From: an uncultured Prevotella sp.
Lineage (GTDB): Bacteria; Bacteroidota; Bacteroidia; Bacteroidales; Bacteroidaceae
Direction: 5' to 3'
NCBI GenBank assembly: GCA_946999045.1
Contig: CAMQBR010000012.1
Coordinates: 1-55,182, forward strand
DNA: 55,182 nucleotides
Of this stretch, positions 16,065 through 22,658 are shown piece by piece. The notes below the pieces were generated by a model. The model made no database searches and had not been told where the DNA came from. It saw nothing but the letters and a program-made list of their open reading frames with translations. Both the position numbers and the translations under genes were made by a program. How positions within the stretch are numbered: the stretch's first letter is position 1; the number at the start of each line of letters is the position of its first letter.

Positions 16065-17555
16065 ATGGAACAGAAACTTTTTGTTTATAATACCCTGACA
16101 CGTAAAAAGGAGCTCTTCAAACCTTTACATGCCCCCAACGTAGGTATGTATGTGTGTGGTCCTACTGTTTATGGCGATCCGCACTTAGGTCATGCCCGTC
16201 CTGCCATTACCTTCGATATTCTTTTTCGTTATCTCAAGCACCTTGGTTACAGAGTACGTTATGTGCGAAACATCACCGATGTAGGCCATTTAGAGCACGA
16301 TGCTGATGAAGGAGACGACAAAATAGAGAAGAAAGCTCGCTTGGAACAATTGGAACCCATGGAGATAGCTCAATATTATACCAATCGCTATCACGATGCC
16401 ATGCGAGCTCTTAACGTATTGCCTCCAAGTATCGAGCCACATGCCACAGGGCACATCATAGAACAAGAGGAACTGGTAAAGCAGATACTTGCCAATGGTT
16501 ATGCCTACGAGAGCAACGGCTCGGTATACTTTGATATTGAGAAGTATAATAAAGAGCATCACTATGGCATTCTCTCTGGGCGAAACTTGGACGATGTCAT
16601 CAATAACAGTCGTGAGTTGGACGGTGTAGGCGAGAAGCGCAACCAAGTAGACTTTGCCCTTTGGAAGCGTGCCATGCCCGAACATATCATGCGGTGGCCC
16701 AGTCCGTGGAGCGATGGCTTCCCTGGATGGCACTGTGAGTGTACCGCCATGGGACGCAAATATTTGGGCAACCATTTCGATATTCATGGTGGAGGGATGG
16801 ACCTTGTCTTCCCACATCACGAATGTGAAATAGCACAAGCTGTAGCCAGCCAAGGCGACCAGATGGTACATTATTGGATGCACAACAACATGATTACCAT
16901 CAATGGACAGAAAATGGGAAAGAGCTTGGGCAACTTCATAACACTCGAACAATTCTTTACAGGCAAGCACGATAGCTTGCAACAGCCTTATTCTCCCATG
17001 ACTATTCGTTTCTTTATTCTGTCTGCTCACTACCGTGGAACAGTAGATTTCTCTAACGAAGCCCTGCAAGCAAGTCAGAAAGGATTGGAACGTTTAATGA
17101 ATGGCATTGCTGATTTAGAGCGCATACAGCCATCTGCAATTTCTGATGATGCTACACATAAAGCAGTAAGTGTATTGCGCCTGCAGTGCTACGATGCAAT
17201 GAACGATGATTTGCAAACGCCTGTTGTTATCAGTAAGTTGTTTGAGGCATGCCACCTTATCAATACATTACTCAATCATAAGGGCAGCATCAATGCAGCA
17301 GACTTTACTGAATTAAACGAAGTAATGCACTTGTTTGCTTTCGACTTGTTAGGTCTTAAGAGCGAGAAAGGTAACAACAATGATGCTCGTGAAAAGGCAT
17401 ACGGAAAAGTAGTTGACATGGTTCTTCAGTTAAGAGCCAAGGCTAAAGCATCTAAGGATTGGGCTACCAGCGACCAAATTCGTGATGAATTAGCAGCCAA
17501 TGGCTTTGAAGTGAAGGATACCAAAGACGGTGTTACTTGGAGATTGAATAAATAA
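16065..17555 (+). CDS. cysS: Cysteinyl-tRNA synthetase
   Basis: This 496-residue class I synthetase charges tRNA-Cys. Seen in the sequence are the zinc-ligand Cys in MYVCGPTVYGDPH, the HIGH-type PHLGHAR, the second zinc-site block WHCECTAMG with HHECE, the KMSKS-type QKMGKSLGNF, and a C-terminal DALR/anticodon-binding helical region. Length is normal. It is a monocistronic gene convergent with miaB, with a repeat element filling the space between them. Confidence 0.96.
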   Translation: MEQKLFVYNTLTRKKELFKPLHAPNVGMYVCGPTVYGDPHLGHARPAITFDILFRYLKHLGYRVRYVRNITDVGHLEHDADEGDDKIEKKARLEQLEPMEIAQYYTNRYHDAMRALNVLPPSIEPHATGHIIEQEELVKQILANGYAYESNGSVYFDIEKYNKEHHYGILSGRNLDDVINNSRELDGVGEKRNQVDFALWKRAMPEHIMRWPSPWSDGFPGWHCECTAMGRKYLGNHFDIHGGGMDLVFPHHECEIAQAVASQGDQMVHYWMHNNMITINGQKMGKSLGNFITLEQFFTGKHDSLQQPYSPMTIRFFILSAHYRGTVDFSNEALQASQKGLERLMNGIADLERIQPSAISDDATHKAVSVLRLQCYDAMNDDLQTPVVISKLFEACHLINTLLNHKGSINAADFTELNEVMHLFAFDLLGLKSEKGNNNDAREKAYGKVVDMVLQLRAKAKASKDWATSDQIRDELAANGFEVKDTKDGVTWRLNK

Positions 17556-17573
17556 GAGAACGTATATATATAT

Positions 17574-17827
17574 GGCTGATTCTATAAATTAACTTTGTTA
17601 GATTGTAAAATTATTTTTGATAACAAAATGTAAGTATGTAAAAGAGTGTAGCGAGTTACACACCTATACAAACTTACATTAAAAAAAAACAATGCAAGCC
17701 GAATACAATCGAACTTGTTTGAATAATTGAGACACAGCCTGTTTTCTATAAAAAGAAGCCAAAAGATAACAAGCGTATTTCAAAAAAAATACTTACAATA
17801 TACGGTGGTAATTTATAGAACCAGCCT
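17574..17827 (+). repeat. Full-length inverted-repeat element (subfamily II) overlapping the miaB stop
   Basis: It begins GGCTGATTCTATAAATTAAC and ends GGTGGTAATTTATAGAACCAGCCT. The middle differs from subfamily I: TGTAAG/CTTACA arms flank AGTGTAGCGAGTTACAC, and the right part reads AAGCCAAAAGATAACAAGCGTATTTC. It keeps the GCAAGCCGAATACAATC block and the CAAACTTGTTTG-like palindrome (CGAACTTGTTTG). It lies between convergent cysS and miaB, and the miaB stop codon falls at its outer edge. Confidence 0.85.
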
Positions 17828-19175
17828 AAACTGCCTCTCCAAACAATGTAGCAGAGGTGCTTTTAATAATACGAACACGAACGGTCTCACCAATGTGATG
17901 CTTGCCTTTGTCAAACACCACCATCTTGTTTTGCTCCGTTCTGCCACAAAGTTGCTCTCTGCTACGCTTGCTAAATCCTTCTACTAATACCTCAAACTCT
18001 TTGCCCTCATCTTTTTTATTAGAAATAGCACTCAGTTCTGTTTGCAGATGTATCATCTCATTGAGTCGACGTATCTTCTCTTCTTCTGGCACGTCATCTG
18101 GCAAATGCTTGGAAGCATACGTACCAGGACGCTCAGAATACTTAAACATATAAGCAGAATCATAGCCTACTGTTCGCATCAAAGCAAGCGATAATTGATG
18201 ATCTTCTTCTGTCTCTCCATGATAACCCACGAATATATCGGTAGAAATACCACAATTTGGTATGATACGACGAATGGCATTTACACGATCCATATACCAT
18301 TTAACCGTATATTTGCGGTTCATTAACTTTAATATCTTATCGCTTCCGCTCTGTACTGGCAAGTGAATATGATTACAAACATTAGGCTCTTCGGCTATTA
18401 CGTGCAATGTTTCATCGCTCATATCCTTTGGGTGAGGCGATGTAAAGCGAATGCGAATGTTAGGAACCTCACGTGCTACACGACGCAAAAGCTTTGGGAA
18501 GTTAATAATTTCTTCTGGAATTGTTTCGCCTGTCTCCGATTGATGTTCGGGCACAACAAACCTATAAGAGTTTACATTCTGCCCCAATAATGTTATCTCC
18601 TTGTAATGCTTATCACGCAAATCGCGCACTTCACACAAAATACTCTCAATATCTCTCGAACGCTCTCTACCTCTGGTGTAAGGCACAATGCAGTAATGGC
18701 AAAAGTTATTACAGCCACGTGTGATACTTACAAAACCACTAATCTTACCTATAAGCAAACGCTGAGGAACAATATCTTTGTATGTTTCTGTCTTCGACAA
18801 ATCTATATTCACAGCTTTCTGTCCAATTTCAGCTTGCGCTACCATGTCAGGTAAGTTCAAATACGCATCAGGACCGCACACCAAATCGGTATGATGATTT
18901 TCTACCAAATCATCTTTCACCCGTTCGGCCATACATCCCAGTACACCGAGAATCAGTTTCCTTCCTTTTTTTCGCTCAGCATGTAGTGCATCCAGCCTGT
19001 TATATATCTTGTTTTCGGCATTCTCACGAACACTACATGTATTTAAGAATATAGCATTAGCCTCTTCTTCTTTGTCGCAAATTTCATAACCAGCCATTCC
19101 CATGACTGATGCAACAACCTCGCTGTCAGCCACGTTCATTTGACATCCGTATGTCTCAATAAAGAGTTTTTTCAT
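17826..19175 (-). CDS. miaB: tRNA-2-methylthio-N6-dimethylallyladenosine synthase
   Basis: This 449-residue radical-SAM methylthiotransferase modifies A37 of tRNAs reading UNN codons. The N-terminal UPF0004 domain has its three cluster cysteines in ETYGCQMN, LNTCSVREN and VLGCMAERV. The radical-SAM motif is GCNNFCHYCIVPYTRG near residue 155. A C-terminal TRAM domain follows (EVLVEGFSKRS ... VVFDKG). The last bases, including the TAG stop, lie at the edge of the repeat element at 17574-17827, so an insertion may have reshaped the C-terminus slightly. Confidence 0.95.
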   Translation of the reverse strand: MKKLFIETYGCQMNVADSEVVASVMGMAGYEICDKEEEANAIFLNTCSVRENAENKIYNRLDALHAERKKGRKLILGVLGCMAERVKDDLVENHHTDLVCGPDAYLNLPDMVAQAEIGQKAVNIDLSKTETYKDIVPQRLLIGKISGFVSITRGCNNFCHYCIVPYTRGRERSRDIESILCEVRDLRDKHYKEITLLGQNVNSYRFVVPEHQSETGETIPEEIINFPKLLRRVAREVPNIRIRFTSPHPKDMSDETLHVIAEEPNVCNHIHLPVQSGSDKILKLMNRKYTVKWYMDRVNAIRRIIPNCGISTDIFVGYHGETEEDHQLSLALMRTVGYDSAYMFKYSERPGTYASKHLPDDVPEEEKIRRLNEMIHLQTELSAISNKKDEGKEFEVLVEGFSKRSREQLCGRTEQNKMVVFDKGKHHIGETVRVRIIKSTSATLFGEAV

Positions 19176-19194
19176 TGTTTTTGTTGTTAGGATG

Positions 19195-19202
19195 CAAAGG
19201 TA
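19195..19202 (-). promoter_or_regulatory. Possible -7 element of the miaB promoter
   Basis: On the minus strand this is TACCTTTG, about 19 bases before the miaB ATG, giving a very short leader of about 13 bases. No matching -33 box is seen. Confidence 0.45.
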
Positions 19203-19383
19203 CGAAAAAACTTCTACTTAATAAGTTAAACAGTATAAAAAGCGAACAAGAAGGAGTTTCTCTATTTTTTCTATTTATAGAGCCAGCTAAAAGTGTATCA
19301 TGGTTTCATCAGCGTATCAATGGACGCATTGTAGTATACAAAAAAAAGTATATGCATAGAATACTGAACAAAAGAAAATATTT

Positions 19384-19646
19384 AAGGGCGGTTCTATAAA
19401 TTAGCTTTAACAGATTGTGAAACTTTTTTTTTGAGGCCAATTTGTTTATGAGTGAAGGAGTATAGAGAGCTATACGACTGAACGAACAAGCAAATTGAAC
19501 CAAAAACGGAGCAAGCCGAATACAATCAAACTTGTTTGAATTGTTGAGGCGCAGCCTGTTTTATACAAAAAGAGCCCACAAGATGACAAAACGTAAAAAC
19601 ACAGACATAAAAAAACTTTACGGTGGTAATTTATAGAACCGACCTT
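19384..19646 (+). repeat. Full-length inverted-repeat element, reference copy (subfamily I)
   Basis: The 263-bp element is bounded by AAGGGCGGTTCTATAAATTA and TAATTTATAGAACCGACCTT. Inside are GTATAG-AGAG-CTATAC (hairpin), the block GCAAGCCGAATACAATC, the palindrome CAAACTTGTTTG, and GGCGCAGCCTGTTTTATAC. It matches the copy at 203-460 nearly base for base. It encodes no convincing protein. The paired TIRs and intergenic dispersal fit a MITE; the source of transposase is not in the window. Confidence 0.9.
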
Positions 19647-19927
19647 AATACAACATGCCAGATATTGCAAAAAAAAATAGGTTCGCTTCAGCTAACATGA
19701 TTATCAATATAAACGGACTCTCAAGCCGAACATCCCCACATTTTCAAAAAAAATATTGACGAATTAAACATTTCGAGGTTTTATTAACTCTTTTTACACA
19801 ATGACAAATATGTATTATTTGTAAAATAAACTGACAGTTTTCAAAATTGCATTCTAGAAATAAAAACAGCATAAAAAGAGCTTTGATTACCTATTTTGTC
19901 CTCTTATTTTTATTAACCCATTGAGAC

Positions 19928-19997
19928 AGCCTCACTATTTGCATACTTTAATGCCACTAAGTAATGCAAAGAGCCATACTATCTGCATACTTTAATG
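19928..19997 (+). repeat. Two direct copies of a 26-nt motif, period 44
   Basis: Positions 19928-19953 and 19972-19997 match at 23 of 26 bases and share the core TGCATACTTTAATG. The first copy continues as CCAC. A 17-mer GCATACTwTAATGCCAC is also found inverted at 54683-54699, next to a related sequence, so this is a second small repeat family. Two copies are too few to call an array. Confidence 0.7.
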
Positions 19998-20464
19998 GGC
20001 TTAACTCAATATCATTAGTAGTAAAAAAAACACAAGAAATAAATTAAATCATTGAAAATTAAGCAAATATAAACTTGCTTATTTTGGGCATATTTTTGAC
20101 CATACCCCTTGATGTTCATAAATATGCGAGTAGTGAGAGTGTAAGTAAAGATTTTTCATAGTTTATATGAGACCAAGTTATCTGTAAGACAATCTTCTTT
20201 TAAAAGAGTAGCACGCTTAAGCTCGCCACCTGTCTTCTGGGAGAATATTACCCTACATTAATGACACTTAAGCATAGAGAAATTATTCGTAATACTACCA
20301 GTATACGATTATTCAAGAGAGGCATAAGTTTATCGCCATGAACAATATCGTGTGAGTCAAGAAAACAGAACAATCGTTCTGAGTAAAATACGCTTATTCT
20401 GTTGTATATTATTTTGTATTCTATTTGTTAGCACAAAATAAGAATTCTATATTGCAATAAGAAT

Positions 20465-20502
20465 AAAAAAAACTTTACGGTGGTAATTTATAAAACCGCC
20501 CT
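20465..20502 (+). repeat. Right-end fragment of the inverted-repeat element
   Basis: The fragment AACTTTACGGTGGTAATTTAT...AACCGCCCT matches the right end of subfamily I, with one TIR change (TATAAAACC for TATAGAACC). The left part is missing. The left boundary is uncertain. Confidence 0.75.
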
Positions 20503-20578
20503 ATATATATTTGTATGAAGTATGACAAGAAAATATATGCCATTTATTGATAACAATTGTTATTATCTTCTATTTTTA

Positions 20579-20610
20579 TTTGGCTGTATCATATAAATAA
20601 TGTAACTTTG
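20579..20610 (+). promoter_or_regulatory. Promoter of the rimP-nusA-infB operon
   Basis: TTTG (20579-20582), a 20-base spacer and TAACTTTG (20603-20610) match the Bacteroidetes consensus. The transcript would start near 20617, leaving a leader of about 124 bases that contains a terminator-like hairpin. Confidence 0.75.
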
Positions 20611-20623
20611 CAGTGTTCAGTGG

Positions 20624-20656
20624 AATGAGGGGCTTCTCAAAAGTCCCTCATTTTGT
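20624..20656 (+). promoter_or_regulatory. Terminator-like hairpin in the rimP leader (possible attenuator)
   Basis: AATGAGGG (20624-20631) pairs with CCCTCATT (20645-20652) around a 13-nt loop and is followed by TTGTTT. It sits only a few bases after the predicted transcript start. Since the operon encodes the termination factor NusA, premature termination with feedback control is plausible; this is inference. Confidence 0.55.
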
Positions 20657-20740
20657 TTAATAGAACAAACAGGTGCAAAGCAAAATACGATAGCACCTAC
20701 CAGCAGACGAAAAGAATTTTATCGTACTAATTGAAAAAAT

Positions 20741-21208
20741 ATGATTGATAAAAAAGTCGTAAAAGGATTGGTTGAAGAATGGCTTCAAGGCAAAGAATAT
20801 TTCTTAGTAGATGTTGAAGTTAGTAAAGACGACAAAATAGTCGTGGAAATAGACCATGTAGACGGCGTGTGGATTGAAGATTGTGTAGAACTAAGCAAAT
20901 ACATAGAAAGCAGGTTGAACCGCGATGAAGAAGATTATGAACTAGAAGTTGGGTCGGCTGGACTGGGACAGCCTTTCAAGGTTCCGCAGCAGTACATCAA
21001 TTTTATAGGAAAAGAAGTAGAGGTACTCGATGTTGATGGAAAGAAAGTAAAAGGTATTTTAAAAGAGGTAAATGGCAATAGTTTTGTGGTAACGGTTGAA
21101 GAGAAAGTAAAGGTAGAAGGAAAGAAACGCCCCGTATTACAACCTGTTGACCATACATACCAAATGGACAAGGTAAAATATACTAAGTATATTATTAACT
21201 TCAACTAA
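20741..21208 (+). CDS. rimP: Ribosome maturation factor RimP
   Basis: The 155-residue cytoplasmic protein is needed for 30S subunit assembly. It shows the DUF150 N-terminal alpha/beta domain with a DHVDGVWIEDCVELSKYIE-type segment, the conserved YELEVGSAGLGQPFK (usually SPGL..P) and a C-terminal SH3-like domain. The Pro of the usual SPGLDRPL motif is replaced by Ala here. It is the first gene of the rimP-nusA-infB operon, with nusA 52 bp downstream. Confidence 0.93.
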   Translation: MIDKKVVKGLVEEWLQGKEYFLVDVEVSKDDKIVVEIDHVDGVWIEDCVELSKYIESRLNRDEEDYELEVGSAGLGQPFKVPQQYINFIGKEVEVLDVDGKKVKGILKEVNGNSFVVTVEEKVKVEGKKRPVLQPVDHTYQMDKVKYTKYIINFN

Positions 21209-21260
21209 GATATTTTTGTATCTAACGTGCAAATTATAAAAATAATAACAATATAACGCT

Positions 21261-22526
21261 ATGGCAGCAAGAAAGAAAGATGAAGAAACCATGAGTATGA
21301 TAGATACTTTTCGCGAGTTTAAGGAAACGAAAAATATTGATCGTGCTACTTTGGTAAGTGTGTTGGAAGAGAGCTTTCGTAACGTACTTGCCAAGATTTA
21401 TGGGAGCGATGAAAACTTTGATGTTATCGTAAACCCAGATAAAGGCGACTTCGAGATATATCGCAACCGTATAGTTGTAGCCGACGGTGAAGTGCAAGAT
21501 GAAAACAAAGAAATAGCACTAAAAGAAGCTTTGTCTATAGAACCCGATTATGAAATAGGAGAAGAGGTATCAGAACCTATTAACTTTACTAAGTTTGGGC
21601 GCAGAGCTATCTTGAACCTTCGCCAAACCTTAGCATCTAAGATATTAGAGTTAGAGCACGACTCATTATATAATAAGTATAAGGATCGTGTTGGGCAGAT
21701 TATTGCAGGTGAGGTATATCAGATATGGAAACGTGAGGTATTAGTTATTGATGATGAAAACAATGAGTTAATACTTCCTAAAGCAGAACAGATACCAGCA
21801 GACCAATATCGCAAAGGTGAAACTATTCGTGCGGTGATTTTAAGAGTTGATAATGAGAACAACAATCCTAAGATTATTCTTTCTCGTACCAGTCCTATGT
21901 TCTTAGAACGTTTGTTAGAGGCTGAGGTACCTGAGATTAACGATGGATTAATTTCTATAAAAAAGATTGCTCGTATGCCAGGCGAGCGTGCTAAGATAGC
22001 AGTAGAGAGCTATGATGAGCGCATTGACCCAGTAGGCGCCTGCGTAGGTGTAAAGGGCAGTCGTGTACATGGCATAGTACGTGAATTGTGCAACGAGAAT
22101 ATTGATGTTATCAACTATACATCTAATATAAAACTATTAATACAACGTGCCTTAAGTCCAGCTCGCATCAGTAGCATCAATATAGATGAAGAAAGCCACA
22201 AGGCAGAGGTTTACCTGCGCCCAGAAGAGGTAAGCTTGGCAATTGGCCGTGGAGGCCTTAACATCAAGTTGGCTTCTATGCTCACCGAATACACTATTGA
22301 TGTATTCAGAGAGATAGCAGATGAAGAAGCAGACGAAGACATCTACTTAGATGAGTTTGCAGACGAGATAGACCAATGGGTTATTGATGCTATCAAAGCA
22401 ATTGGCTTAGATACCGCTAAACAAGTACTCAATGCGCCTCGTGAAATGTTAATTGAGAAAGCCGACCTGGAAGAAGAAACGGTTGACAATCTAATTAACG
22501 TGTTAAAAGCAGAATTTGAACAGTAG
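21261..22526 (+). CDS. nusA: Transcription termination/antitermination factor NusA
   Basis: The 421-residue protein binds RNA polymerase and nascent RNA. The N-terminal polymerase-binding domain covers about 1-125 (MIDTFREFKETKNIDRATLV). An S1 domain follows (VGQIIAGEVYQIWKREVLV), then KH domains (about 220-350: VGACVGVKGSRVHGIVREL and SLAIGRGGLNIKLASMLTEY) and an acidic C-terminus with one helix-hairpin-like repeat. It lies in the conserved order rimP-nusA-infB. Confidence 0.95.
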   Translation: MAARKKDEETMSMIDTFREFKETKNIDRATLVSVLEESFRNVLAKIYGSDENFDVIVNPDKGDFEIYRNRIVVADGEVQDENKEIALKEALSIEPDYEIGEEVSEPINFTKFGRRAILNLRQTLASKILELEHDSLYNKYKDRVGQIIAGEVYQIWKREVLVIDDENNELILPKAEQIPADQYRKGETIRAVILRVDNENNNPKIILSRTSPMFLERLLEAEVPEINDGLISIKKIARMPGERAKIAVESYDERIDPVGACVGVKGSRVHGIVRELCNENIDVINYTSNIKLLIQRALSPARISSINIDEESHKAEVYLRPEEVSLAIGRGGLNIKLASMLTEYTIDVFREIADEEADEDIYLDEFADEIDQWVIDAIKAIGLDTAKQVLNAPREMLIEKADLEEETVDNLINVLKAEFEQ

Positions 22527-22545
22527 CATTCTACACTTTATATAT

Positions 22546-22571
22546 GAGCCCCTATCAACAAATTGGGGCTC
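22546..22571 (+). terminator. Hairpin between nusA and infB
   Basis: GAGCCCC (22546-22552) pairs with GGGGCTC (22565-22571) around a 12-nt loop. No long T run follows, so it is more likely a partial terminator, an RNA-processing site or an attenuator than a full operon end. infB begins 87 bases further on. Confidence 0.5.
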
Positions 22572-22658
22572 TTGTATAGATGATATGTCTATATATAAAA
22601 AAAAGGAGAGTATAGCAATGTGAAATCTAATAGAAGAATAAGAGTTAAATAAATATCA

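Larger units (their letters stand above)
19647..20578. other. Gene-free AT-rich region between the miaB side and rimP
   Basis: No ORF with coding character is visible on either strand over about 930 bp. It holds a 44-bp-period direct repeat (19928-19997), a small hairpin AAGCAA/TTGCTT near 20072-20091, and a right-end fragment of the dispersed element (20465-20502). Nothing matching RNase P, tmRNA, SRP or 6S RNA was recognised. Confidence 0.6.

Noticed and set aside
16290..17069. Long minus-strand open frame opposite cysS
   Set aside because: cysS is clearly coding over this region; the antisense frame has no domain or promoter.
19470..19670. Small minus-strand ORF inside the inverted-repeat element as a transposase or peptide
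   Set aside because: Low-complexity hydrophobic product, not preserved in the other copies, with no transposase motif.
19928..19997. Possible CRISPR array
   Set aside because: Only two imperfect repeats and no cas genes in the window.
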